NCBI RefSeq assembly: GCF_040183065.1
Contig: NC_091126.1
Coordinates: 146,098,204 to 146,162,203 of the forward strand
Origin: Periplaneta americana
Taxonomy: Eukaryota; Arthropoda; Insecta; Blattodea; Blattidae
Length of the DNA: 64,000 bases
Direction: 5' to 3'
Below, one piece after another: positions 36,801-51,077 of the stretch. The position numbers and the translations under genes are program-made. The first letter of the stretch is position 1; each line of letters begins with the position of its first letter. The notes beneath the pieces were generated by a model. The model had not been told where the DNA came from. It searched no databases and worked only from the letters and a program-made list of their open reading frames with translations.

Positions 36801-39800
36801 TAGAGTAGTAACTAGCGGTGGAGAAAACATTATTTTCTGCTGTCAGTAACTTTTTAATGTGTCAGTTGATTTGAACGGTAACAAAAATGAAATACAAACG
36901 CTTAGTATAGGCTTCCGAAATATAGATTACTGGTACAAATTTTAAATAATGAAATTTATCACTGTGTTGAAAGTCAATTAGTTGAACGTTTGTGAAATGG
37001 TCAATAGCATCTTCCCCTTCGCTGATGGTAGAGTGTGAGTAGAGGGGAAATACTTATCAACCAAACTGAAATGGGGATTAGGCTACTTACTAACACAAGT
37101 AAAATGATAGACTCCGTAATATCCTGGACATTTGTTTACTACTACATTCTCTGTTTACTTTTGTTGAGGCCACAATACAAAATGGCCCATATCTTAACAG
37201 ATATTTGTTTCCGGACACATGTCTATAGGAACTTTTTTTCTAGTTTCGACCTATGCTACTTCCTGTAAAATATGTGACACTTTTTAAACACCCTGTATAA
37301 AACACTGACTGATTATAATCTTTTCGCTGTAAGAAAAATCCTAATATAAACAATAGCACGTGACTGAAGTGAGGTTTCGTTGGTCACTGTTTGGCGCCGT
37401 AGATGCTCAGTACATGTTCCCGCTTACTGTTGTACATTTTGTTTCATGATAAACATTTCCCGTTACTCGTCGAGTAGGCTTAACCTCACTACTATGCATT
37501 CGTTTGCTTAGGAAACATTTACTTTATAATTACTGTAATTAAAACTCACTTAACTTATTATATACATTCCAGACTATTTGTTTTTCTCCGCTTTTGAGAG
37601 GGTTTCCACTCTTATGTTTAATAACCACACACCGAGGATGCAGAAACCATACTACAGTACCACGAGCTCAAGTAACACCAGCTTGTTACAAGAACAGACT
37701 ACCTCGGTATTACTGTTGGTATTCATGCGCGTTTATAGTACATAACAAAATATAAAAGTAGCTTTTTTTACATAGCGTTTTACATATGAGTGAACTTATA
37801 TATTTCATTGTATTTAACAACTATAATTCAATTTGTTATTTTCAAATAATACAAGATTATGGTTTCCAAAATACGAACTATATCTTCCTGCGTCATGTGA
37901 GTGTTTCGACTGGGAGCAAATCACGGGTATGACAGCAACGTGCTTGTGTTTACATTAGGATTTTTCTTACAGCGAAAACAGTATACGTATTTTATTTTCC
38001 GTTTTAAATGTTGCAATCGATGTTTGTCGATTACTGACTAGCCATACAAGAAAGGCAACAGCGCTGGAGATAAGGCAAGGCAATCTTTACAAAAAAAAAT
38101 GTAAACGAATAAACGCACGCTGTGCGGATGTACACGAATGCCCACCTCTCCATTATATTGAAACAATACAGAAGTCTTACCTCTGCTGCGAGGGCGTCTC
38201 TACGGTGAGGTTGACGTACTCGCCGTCCTGCGATGAGTTAAGGGAACAGAGCGAGCTGATCTCGGTTGTCTCTGTACCAGAAGGAGCTGAGAATTAGCAA
38301 CAACAAACCGGGACTCAGTCCCATGCAGCAGCCACAGAAGCGCGACTCAAATTATCCGAATCCAAGACGACACTGAATGTGGACATCTTAAATTCCATTC
38401 TTACACAATATGAATTATTATTGTACATAGACTACTTCAAAATATGCTGAGAATTCACTCTTTAAAACAGAATTTACAAGCTATTGCAACTGTAGGTTTT
38501 ACAACTCTTAATATCTGAGAATGTGTTGAAAGTAGTAGCGAAATGAGACAGTGTGCAATAATAGTTGAAATTAGGGAACTGGCTGTGAGTAGAAGGAAAT
38601 AAATAAGCGTAAGTTGGCAGTACGGCTATTTGAACGAAGGTGCAACAATATCAATAAGTATTGACAAGTCAGGATTATGGAACCGAACGTCTTTTTGTCC
38701 TTGATAACAGTCATATAATATAAATGATTGTTTTTCGTTGTTTTCCATACACAGTTTTCTCGCCTCGAAGGGAAAGACAATTATTGTCGATCGTTAGTTC
38801 AGATACTAAAACCCTAAATTGAATGTGAAACAATTCAATAACCCCCTTAAAAATGAAAGAAGACTAAGGAGTAGAAAACCAACCAGCGGGTCGTCCATGA
38901 ACTGCAATATAACTGGAAAAGAAATAAAATTGAAATTAAATGCAAACATGTAGGCATAAGCATGCTGAGAAATTCTAAAAATAATGGCTTTTAAACATGC
39001 AGTTCCGTTCCCGTTGGATGAGTTCCACTGAATTTATTATTTAATATTGCTATCTCATTCTTCTATTCTTTTCGTAGCTTTTTTTTTGCTAGTCTCTGTT
39101 GCAGTTTTATCTTTCGAGGTTCTCCACACTCCTTTTGCCAACATTATTCAATTTCTGGTCACGGCACTATTTCTACAGGCATGTATGTTAGAAAGATCTA
39201 CATTCATGTAGACTCGTATATTTTATTATTTTTTCCCTATCCCCTCCTAATTCATTTTTTGTTCGCTTGTTTTTATCGATGAGGCAATTTAGTTAAATTT
39301 TGAAATTTGATTTAGTATACTAGATTAACATTTTTAACATTCGACGAGAGTTATTTAACTTTCTTATGGCGCAGAAATTATTTAGTGTACAAATATCAAG
39401 TGCATATGATCCACGAAATAAGGAAATATGATTTTAAGGAGCTTTTAAAAATATAAACATAACAAAATAACAAGCAACAAGAATTTTTTATAACTTTCTA
39501 ACTAATAAATTTTAATAATAATGACAGAGAAGACAGGGATTCAAAGCTTAATATTTGAAGTGAGGAATTTACGAGATGAAGTCTGCTGAGTGACGTGGCA
39601 GACACACTCACCTGTATTAGCGGGGCAGAAACTCAGGATCCTGTCGGGACGGATGTCTTCAAAGATCCACTGGCGCTTGGCACTTTGGTTTCTCGACTCC
39701 CAATCTCAAAACACGAGAGGTTTAAAAGTCGTAAAACTTTACGGCATTTATGAATTGTTTCCAAAATTTGTTTAAGATAGACTTCAATTTTTCTATGGCA

Positions 39801-42800
39801 GACATCTAATATACTGTACATATACCAATAGATGAATATGTTCAATAAAGAAAATCTAATTAGAATCAAGATGTTTCTGACATTTTCAGCATCAAATATA
39901 AATTGCCAACTTCACATATACCAAATCCCGTTCCGAGTTCCTTTCTATTACAAGATATACAGATTTTTTTTTTAATTCAAGAAGTAGCTTAAATTGCTGA
40001 CATCTTTTTAAATTTTCATTTATCTTGAAAATCCGAAAATCATATTTCTAAAAAAAGGGAATGAGATTTTTAAAAGAACCTAAGCATTAAATTGCCATAG
40101 TAACAAATAGAGTATTTTCTTGGATATAACGCAATTCAATCCGAATGTAACATTGTACAAAGTCGCCCGGAGGCCTTTCAAATGTTCTTGCATTCGTAAT
40201 TGAACAAATTTCTTCAAATTTTGTTACAAGCTTCTGAAAAGTTACCCAATTTACTAGACCAGCTCTCAAACCATTGTGGATAATCAACTGGATCTTCACT
40301 TCAACAGAATTAAATGAATGCTAAACAAAAGAGTCGTTATTTTAAACAAATAAGTTCGTTAGTATGACAACTGCTTATCTTTGAAGAAAAAGTACTTATT
40401 CTGTAAAGAGAGAGTATCTGGATTTGAAAAACTGAATTGAAAATATTATGACATACGATATAGCTAGAAATTTGCACAATATTAACAATTATGGAGATTA
40501 TACTGTAATTCCTGAAAACAAGTACACAATTCATTTATGACGCCTAAACTTTGACAAATAATAACAGTAACAACTACACTGTTCGATTTTTGTGCAAGAA
40601 AAATACGTCACGCAGTCTCTGATACATAGCCATCTAGTGCTATGCAAAACTGCAAAGTTTCCAGAAAGAACAGATCGCATTATCTAGCCAGTAATTCGGA
40701 GCATATCGTATACATAAATAAGCCGTAAGGCGACAGTCGTTGAAAACAGAATATAATATTAATATTTTTTAAAAGTTATTGTTCAGTTATTGTTACAAAA
40801 TTCAGTGCCATTTTGGATTCTGGTAAAAAGAGTGCAAAAAGATAAATAAAATGTGAAAAGAAAGTAAAAGGGCGGACTCTGAGTGACAAACACATTGCAG
40901 AGAATGAAATGTCAAAGAACACATAGCCTACTTTGCTACTCATTTATTACTACACTACGTCGACAATGTGATGTCACTCAAATATTAGCGGCAGCTCTAA
41001 CTACAGCAACGTAAATGGAAAGTTTACCTTCCCTCTTGAGCAAGGCATCATGGCGTGGCACTGCAAGTCGATCCATACCAATATCTGACTCGAGAATATC
41101 TCTACCTTCATCCCCTAACCTTCGTACCAACATCTGCAAAAAGATAATTAACACAAGCTTTTATATTCCGGAGTTAGTGAACTGAAATCAAGTGTTGAAG
41201 GCAGACTAGACCAGCTTTGTAGAATGTGTAGCACGTTATTCAAAACTATAGTTTGCAAATTAATATGAGCAGTATTGTTTCTAGGGACTTTCCATTTCTT
41301 CTAGATGGCAACAATTTCAAACCACTGATTTTTTCTTTCTAGTCATTCCAGCTTGTGATACGTTTCGAGGTTAGTTCTTTTCTTTTTGTGTGCTGGATAT
41401 TTTATCTTACTGTCAGTGAGTTTGAATCATTTTAGTTCCTTTAGTTTGTTCCAGTACACATGACAATTACTAATATATTTGTCTCTGTACAACTATAAAT
41501 ATCACTGCGCCATTACAGAGTTTTTCATTTATCCTTCTATCAAGGTTGCGTCACTGCCAGCTTCCATAGGGCCAGAATGTTGACCTGAATTTCAATATGA
41601 TGAGAATTTGGAAGGTAAATGTTGAGAATAGTGGAGCGAAGTAAGTGCCAACAACCACAGAAGACACAGAGTAGATAAAAGCAGCTTGGAGGTGAATCCG
41701 CGCTTGCGGACAGTCGCCATCGTGATGCTATCAGAATATTAGCTCCCGCTTAGCACGTGGACAGTTAATTGTTGTGTTACATCATCATTTTTTCATTGAC
41801 AACTCAACGAATTTCAAGATGCTTACGTGTGCTGCGCATGGCTGCACAAACAAATTTTTAAAGAAAATTCCTGCAATAACTTTTAGAAAATTTCAATTTA
41901 AAACTTAGGAATTATATACTTGTAACTTATTCTTCAGATTTTATTTTAGTTATATCTGGGGTTCGATTCCGAGTGATGACGGGATTTTTTCTCGTTGCCA
42001 AACTTTCAGAACGGCCCTGAGGTTCACTCAGCCTCCTATAAAATTGAGTACCGGGTCTTTACCGGGGGTAAAAGGCGGTCAGAGCGTGGTGCCGACCACA
42101 CCACCTCATTCTAGTGTCGAGCATGGGGCTCTATCTCCATGCCCCCCCAAGTGCCTTCATGGCAAGTGACGGGGGTGCCTTTTTACAGAGTGTATCAAAA
42201 TATGTGGAAACTCTGAGGAATTGATAGAGGCTCTGAAAACTAGGAAAAAAGTTCATATAAACATAATTTTTTTCAGTTACAGTCATTGTTAGTGGTGCAC
42301 ACAATATCTGTGATGAAAAATAATAATGTCACTCACAAATTAGTAGCTATGCTGTGAGTTTGTTTCAGTGATTGTTTCAATATGATGAATCAATGCATAT
42401 TACGTTCATATGAAGAATTGTGTTGGAATTCCCCTGGAAATATTTTTCAGATCGCTGAACCCCTCAGTAGACACACTGTTATTTCTATCCTTTTCTTTTT
42501 TTTCTTGTGACAGCAAAAACAAGACCAACAGAAAAGTTTATTTTGCACCATATTACCACTTAACCATTTATGTTTCCCATACCAGGATGCAATGGAAACT
42601 CCCGTTTTAAGATTATCTGCCAGAAAAATTGTATGTGATGGCGTAGGTATCTCGGTACCGGTATCTCTTTATTTAAAACTTCCTTTGTTTCAATATTACT
42701 TCTTCTAGAAAGAGAACAGTAACAATGGATTGAGGGGTTAGGTACAACTTACAGCAGTAACATTTTTGGAAATATTCAACATTTTTTTCCTCCATTACTG

Positions 42801-45249
42801 AATCTTGTACAACAATGAAAATTGGTATGTGGAAAACACTGTCCTGCAATATGAAAAAAATTACGATTAAAAGAATATTTACACTGCATATATTTTTTTC
42901 AAACTTCAAAATGGTGACAGTTCACTGTGCAGTGATGAAGCGTTTCCTTCATAATATGCACAAAATAACTGAAGCCTGTATCGAAATGAACGTCCACCAT
43001 TTCCAACAATTTGTTTAAAATATCCAGATTTTGATTATTCTTCAATTTGAATGCACTCTCCTTATTGAATGCTAATGTGCTGTTTACAGTGTACTATCCA
43101 TTGCAAATGAATACGTCCACCTGGATAGCTCAGTTAGCGAGTAAAAACACTTATCTATTATTAATACTTGATTAAATAAAATCCTAACGAAAATGATCAA
43201 ACTCAAGAACATAATTGTTTCTAGTTTACGTAAATGGATGCACTACTTTTCTTCTCTCCTATACCTAGTAAATGATTTGTTTGTATTTTATGCTAGTATC
43301 ATCAAACTTAGGTCTTGCAAGGAGCTATAGGCATCCAACAAGGAAAACTCGGTGCGCAGAAACCAGCGGGCGTGACTATCTCTCACAGATGACGTATGCT
43401 CCCGTTTCCAGCGTTCTCTCAAGCCTACTGCAGGGGAGTAAGAGGGGTATAGCATGCGCGCCGCGAGGAGTCCGAGCTGGGTTTTGTTTGTAGGATACCT
43501 ATAACAAACAGTCTTTCTGGTTCTCAACCTTCAATCCAAAGGTATAGCCAGGTTAATATTAGAAATGTTAGTAGAAACAAAATTATGTTCCGGTACTTCT
43601 ACAGCGTTATAATCTTCATTCAAATAACTGGTGTAATATATTATATAAAACCACAAAATTTGAGTTCAGTTAAGCCTCACTTGCCTCAGACTATCAGCAG
43701 CCACTGGTACGAACTCAGAATGAATGTGGGAAACACTGAGACTTGAAGTCATCAAAAGAAGTGAATGTTTTCTTTGAGTGAGAGCATAGGTATATCGTGA
43801 ATAATTTCTCATCCCCATCCATGGCCGAGATTTACCTGCAACTCCGTCTCCCTTTCCAGCAACTGCTTGCGATATTTTTGATTGAAGGCCTTCGCGTCTT
43901 TCAGCTTTTCTTCCAATTCGGACGCCACAGAGTCCCGCCTCGTTTTGGACATGGGTCGCAATGTGGCTCGAATCATCCGCTTGTCGATCGACCCTTGAGG
44001 ATTTCTCTTCAGTTCTATGAGCTGAAACAATCAATATCATTTCTATGTTAATATAATCTTTATTTACAAAATATTAAACTTGAATTCTGGGCTCAGTTTA
44101 TTAAGATCGGGGCAGATTTTCGGATAGGTTTAATAAGCAGGGTCTGTACAGAAAGTACGCCAACTTTGATTATATTTTCGCGTCATTATTTAAAGAGAAT
44201 TTATAACAATCACAGAAATTTCACATTTCAATTCAAATAATGCTCCAATTATATTTCCAGTCTTTTTTTTTCTGTGGGTTCGTATGATAAAATGTATTCA
44301 CAGCAATTTAAGCTGTAATTAACTAAATTTTTTTCTGAGTAGGTAATTAATAACTTCACTCAAATCTGCTTAGTTTTGGAGCTGTGTTAATTTTTAAGGC
44401 CAGAAGTATGCTACTCTCCATACAGCCGCCTAATATGGGTAAGAGAAGAATCTTCCTGGTTGGAAGTAGCAGTAATCTAGTCTACTGAAATAAAGAAGTT
44501 TTTGCATAAAAAATAAAAAAAGTAAATATCTCCTATTTATTTGAAAGAAGCACTGTGAAGGCAGGAACATTTTTCGATAATTATCAGTTTCTCTCTTATG
44601 AAATAATTGTATTATAAAATATTAACATGAACAAATCTTATATTTTGGAGCACTTTCAATGTCATATGCGTAATCGGGTTGTTAAGATCGGGACGGAATT
44701 TCTGATAGACTTAATAAGCCACGTCAATACAAAGGTACGCCAACTTTGCTTTTATTTTCGTGACATTATTTAGGGAGAATTTACAATAATCACTGAAATT
44801 TTGGTGTTCAGAATTCAATTCAAATTATGTTTCGATTACATTCCCAGCCTTTGCTTTGTGTGTTTGTATGATAGGATTTACTCACAACAATTTAACTACT
44901 AACTAACCAAAATTACTCTGAGTGAGTATCCAAGAACCTCTCTGAATTTAATTAATTTAATGGGGCTATGTTCACTTTTAAGGCCAGAAATATGCTACTC
45001 TTCATGCTGCCGGCTAATATGGTGATAGAGGAATATTCCTCATTGGATGTAGTAATCATGTAGTCAATTGCATAAAAGTGTATTTACATAACAAATAGGA
45101 AAGGAAATGTCACATTTTTGTTTGAAAGAAGCATTTTGAAGGCAGGAACCTGGTTCAATACCTATCAGCTTCTTTCTTAAGAAATATATTATAAAACAAC
45201 AAAATAAAGAAATCTTCTTTTGGAAAATGTTCTACGCCATATGCGTAAT

Positions 45250-45306
<57 letters not shown>

Positions 45307-48300
45307 ATGTTATTTTACGACGCTGTGTCAACATCTTAAATTATTTAGCGTCTGAATGAGTTGAAAGTGTTAATACCGGTGAAATGAGTCCAGGGTCCAA
45401 CACCGATAATTACCCATCATTTGCTCATATTTGGTTGAGGGAAAACCCCAGAAAAAATCTCAAAATCTCAACTTGGTAATTTTCCCCGACCAGGATTCGA
45501 ACCCGGGCCACCTGGTTTCGCGGCCAGACGCGCTAACGTTACCCCGCAGGTGTGGACTTACATAAAACTTGCTTTACCCATGTAATTTAAACATTGCTCA
45601 AACAAAATTTCATAACTTAGAAATAGTAACTGAAATATTAGGAAAATGAAGGATGATACTTCACGGTGTTCATGAAGTTCCAGTACCGTTACAATTAATC
45701 ATTGCTCAGAAACCACATGACAGACCAATATGGTTTTTTGCAACATGTTCTATAACTCTCAAAGTTTTGTTTTAAATGTTTTTGCAGATTTTAATTAAAC
45801 GACAATGACGACACCAGTGGAGAAGGCCCAATTTGTGTGGTGGTATGGAGAGTGTAAATCACCAATAATCGTTCAGGCTTGATTCTGCGAACACTTTAGG
45901 CTATGGACCATTGAAATTTCTAACTTCTAAACTTTTACACTAATTAATCTAAACCTTTTACCACATAATTCTTACAATGTGGAAATGCAATACACAAATT
46001 TTCACTTTGCTATTCCAATTAGTTTACTTATAATTAATTTTTGTTGTTTTCTTTTTAATACCGAATTATAATTTTTTTACTTGGTTATTTAACGACGCTG
46101 TATCAACTACGAGGTTATTTAGCGTCGATGGGATTAGTGATCGCGAGATGATATTTGGCGAGATGAGGCTGAGGATTCGCCATAGATTACTTGACATTTG
46201 CCTTACGGTTGGGGAAAACCTCGGAAAACCCCAACCAGGTAAATCAGCCCAAGCGGGAATCGGACCCGCGCCCGAATGCAACTCCGGATCGGTAGGCAAG
46301 CGCCTTAGGCGACAGAGCTACGCCGGTGGCTTGAATTATAATTGTCCCAATTTTCAAAGTTTACATAATTTTTATTTGAATTTATATTTAACTTATTTCT
46401 GACAGATGTATGTACAATATGTCACATGCTTTTCATACTTTTCCAATTATTTTTTGAGAAAAGAAATATTTACCCCTTTAGTTATTAATTTTTTCAATTT
46501 TTTAAGACATCATATCCTGAACACATGGCGATTTGAATATTTTTAATAGCAGAAGAAAGCACATGTGTCAGTTTACTTCTAATGCTTTTGTGGACTTCTG
46601 TGCAAAATTTCACTGAGATTGGGGAAAAACAGCATTCATTAGAGCATTTTGAATGTTATAACATGTTTAAAATTGGAAAATCGAGGAAACGAGTATCAAA
46701 GTACAGCATGCATAAGATATATAGGGATAACCTTCCTTCCTATACAGGTCTACCACACACATTTTTCTACTACTTCAACAGCGCGAAATATGAACTGATT
46801 AGTTAGAATAAGGAACAAAGTCTGTCAGAATGACAGCTGAGTCAGTTGAAAGGGCTGCAGCTTCACGCAGGCCCTAGTTCCTTTAAATTTAAGCAGAGCG
46901 TTGTAGGGGGAAGGTTGATAATATTGTGATATGAGTAATACTGTGATAGTTATTTTTGAGAATTTATTACAATTTTACTGAACGAGAGGATGATCGGTTT
47001 TTATGTCACCGTATTAAGGGAATATTCATGTACAAGTTGCTCCACAAAACCGGTACTTGTCTCGCTCAGTAAAATTGTAATAAATTCTCAAAAAGAACTA
47101 TCACAATATTACTCGTATCACAATGTTACCAACCTTCACCCTATATCAGGCCTGCAGAACTCGCAAGTAGGGGAACTATGACGTCAGCCTCATCCACTTC
47201 TATTGGGGATGATCAACTTCCGCAGCGAGAATGAATGTTGATGCAGCCGAGCGTAACAAGAACGCCGTGACCGCACAGGTAGAAAAGGTGGGTGGGGTAA
47301 GAAAGGGGAGGAAAGAAGTCGCTCTGAGGAGCTACAGTTCTGCAGGTCTGCTCTATATGTACAACACAACATCTATGTCAAAACCTTGCCGTGCCTATGA
47401 AACCGTGGCTACTTTATTTTTAAACTGAACTTTGGGTTCCTTTTGAATTTGACCCACACTTAACGTGTCAGAGAACCTTACATTGAGAAGTTCCTCGGCG
47501 TACAACTTTTAGAGTTGGATTTATAGTGCACTAAGTTGGTGGTAGAGATGATGATGATGATGATGATGATGAAGATGATGATGGTGGTGGTGGTTGGATT
47601 ATGGAAGAGGGACGCAATTCTCCACCAGGAGGAAGGGGCGATTGTAAATTTCCCTAATCAGGAAATGATGAATTCCTCTAAATGGTAAATTCCCCTAATG
47701 TCAGAAAAGGTCTAAAGTTGGGCATATGTAAACTCCCCTAACTGCCCAGAACCATTTAGCGGTACCCAGAGGACACCACGAGGAGGCGGTTCTGACTGTC
47801 CTCCAAAAATTATTACAGTTTTCATTTTGTTATTTATATTTAAGTAAGCCTACTTCGTCTTTGTAAAATATCATTACTTATTCTTTAAAAAATTAAAATA
47901 GCAAACCGTCTTCAGAAAATCTGGCCGTGATATTTGACCATTGTTATATTTATCTATCAATGATTCCAGCAGGTTTTGTCGCTTTTTGTGTTGGCGTTTC
48001 GATATTTGTAGGTTATCAACTGATGTAAATCTCATTTTGAAAATGTTTTATTACATCAAAAAAACAAATATATTTGGGTGACTGTGATTGAAATTTCCAT
48101 TAAAATGGGCACGGAACGACTCACACGCATTTCTTCTTTTGGTTAGGCAGTTCATTGGGAAGGAATGATGCTTCATTTACGTCCATGTAGGTATTCACAA
48201 GGTAATCGGAATATTGTTTAAGTCTATCATCTTCGGGTTTTGATTCATACAAGTCGAAGGCAAATGAAGTCCCAACGTCCTCTGTTTTTAGATACATTAG

Positions 48301-51000
48301 CCAAAAACTGTCCCGTAACCATTCTCCAATTCTCAAGTCACATCTTCATTATACTGAATCCAAACCAAACCTCTGAATGGCACGCCACCAAGCTTGTAAA
48401 AGATGAAACCTACAACTATACAGCTTTCTCGTAAGCCACTGAATTTTACAGGCATTTCGTTTCTCTTTTTCGAAGTCAGTGACAATAGTCTCTGGTCTGA
48501 GGTCAGAATGAAATGTAGTGCATTGTCTCATTATTTCTTCCAAATAGTTCTTGTGACTTAGTTCAGATTTATCTTTCAACAAACGAAACACAAGAGTAAT
48601 ATAATGTCCATTAAAGTTGTCTACTCATGAATTGTAATTAATTGCACAAAAACATTCGACAATAATTAAACATCCCATCCATATAGACCAGCGGTGACCA
48701 AAACTCGAGCTGCAGTGATCACATGCGACAGACAGCCTATGAAGTAAGGGGACGGAGGAAAGGTACTTGGCATGAAAATTACAACCAGTGGTGGTTCCTA
48801 GACTAACATCTTGATCAATCCCGCGGATAAAAATCTCAAGCTTTGCTGTATTAGTAATGTCACTGCTGTCATCAAGAGCAAGTAAATAACATACGATTTT
48901 TCTTGCTTCTTTTTTAACCTACCTCTTGCATATAATCATGAATTTTCTAAATTCTTCTCTCGATACTTGGTCGAGAAATTCGTAGTTTTTCAAAATTAAA
49001 AACCTCTTATGGACAAGTTATTTAAGCTATTTTATTCTTTTGAGAAATTCTGTTCTACTAAAAGGCTTTAGAGCATGAGATATTTCAAACCCCATTAGGT
49101 AGCTGACTTCCTTATATTTATTTATCTCATCTTTCTCTTCCTGGCTATGATTTAAGACATGTCAATTCCTGGCGTTTAACAGTTCGTTGCCACATAATAT
49201 TGAATCCGTTTTTCTACAATATTATTATTAAATGAATAACTAATAAATAGTTACCCTCATCTAAAGATTCAAAAGATTAAAATTGAGATAAAACGCAATA
49301 ATTTTATCCTTCTGGGGAGAAGATCTAAAAATATCAATATTCATGCACGTACAGAAGAATTATAGAAACGTATACTTAGTGGTCTGTAATAATAATCATA
49401 ATAATGATAATAATAATAATAATAATAACAATAATAATAATAATAATTATAATAATAATACATTATTCAGCGTGGCAATTAATGTTTCCATATACTCCTA
49501 ATTGAACTGTTGAGCAAAGTAAACATATTACATTTTGTCCGCCAGAACAACAACAAAAAAAAAAAACTCCTCATTCTTTACGAAATCACCTCTTACTTCT
49601 TGTAGACACAGAGTATGTAGAGCGACATGATACCACCACGGCTTGCCTTCAGTACGTGAATGAAAAGCACAGCAATGTACTGGAAACTCCTCGTATTCGT
49701 TTGAATGTCTGTGATTACACGATGTAATCACGACACCAACTTTGGTCACCGCTGATATAGACAATTCGGGCTTTGCACAAAGCAGTTAAATTGGAACACG
49801 AAAATATTATTAGATTGTCATGTACATTATTTGTTAACAGAAAATTCTCTATCCGGTTAGTTAAAATTTCCATTCCTTCAAGTATATTGTGAACACCTTT
49901 CGCTTCTGACGGTAATGAAGATATAATTTTCCGCCGCTCTTCTCTTTGTGTATTTGAGGCTGGTAACTTCCAATGCAGAAGTCGACTCATCTTGTAGGCT
50001 GCCATGTAGAATCTTGCAGAACTTCTTATGAGGATTATCAGTTACTTTTCGTTTCGCCGTTGCACTTGTTGACGCTGCAAGTTTTGAGCGCTGTATGGTT
50101 CGTGATTATGATCTTCATTGCATGAAACTAAATTTTTTCAGGTCATAAAACTTAAAAAAAAAAATGCAGGACATTTTTTTCTAGTGCACCGCCACTTTTC
50201 TTCACCAGTCACCAGACATCGTTCGAAATAAAATTTGTAATTTTTAAAAATGAAAATGAACGATCGCGCTCACTGACAGTCAATCGTATTTCTGATATGG
50301 TGCAAGCCTACTTGAGTGTTGCAAACAAACTAATTAGTGAACTGAAGTTTATCGAAGGCAGACGGGTATACTACGACAGACGTGGCGAAAACGCGATCGT
50401 GCGCCGAGCCACTGTGTAACCTGCAACGTGCAGAGCACCTATGGAGGGAGGCGGACACCCGAAGGGGAAGTGAAGCAACTGCCTGACTTATTAAAGGATT
50501 TTCGTTTTTCTTACGTCAAGCACTTAAATATAATTTTATACAGTATAAGGCTACAAACTAATGTTTAGTACGTGTAACGGAGAAAGAAATGAATAATAAA
50601 ACATAGGACACATTATCACAACCTAAAATTAATTGTCTTCAGAATGTTTCTGCGACAGTTTCAAAATCAGGAATTATGTCACTTACTGCCGGTCGTAGTT
50701 GATCACGAAGACGAAGGTACAGTATTTGTCTGTCAGTCATGATCTAAATTTGGTTTTTACTATTTTCATTGTTGAAAATAATTTTTCACAAACGTAAGTT
50801 GTAGTGAACATGGCTTCAAAAGAGGAAACGAAAGAACGAAGCTTCGGATATTTATTTTTTGGCAAAGATTTGAAAGATTCAACATTTGTCAAGTCCTTAC
50901 ATCTAGCTTTCATTTAACATCACATTGTAAATCTGTGAGTTTCAATTGAAGATCTAACAGTATTATTCGTACATCTGCTGAAAAAGGATCGACGTACAGA

Positions 51001-51077
<77 letters not shown>

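Noticed and set aside
43105..43145. tRNA-like string GGATAGCTCAGTTAGCGAG
   Set aside because: Only an A-box-like half. No B box, acceptor stem or anticodon arm follows, so at most a SINE scrap.
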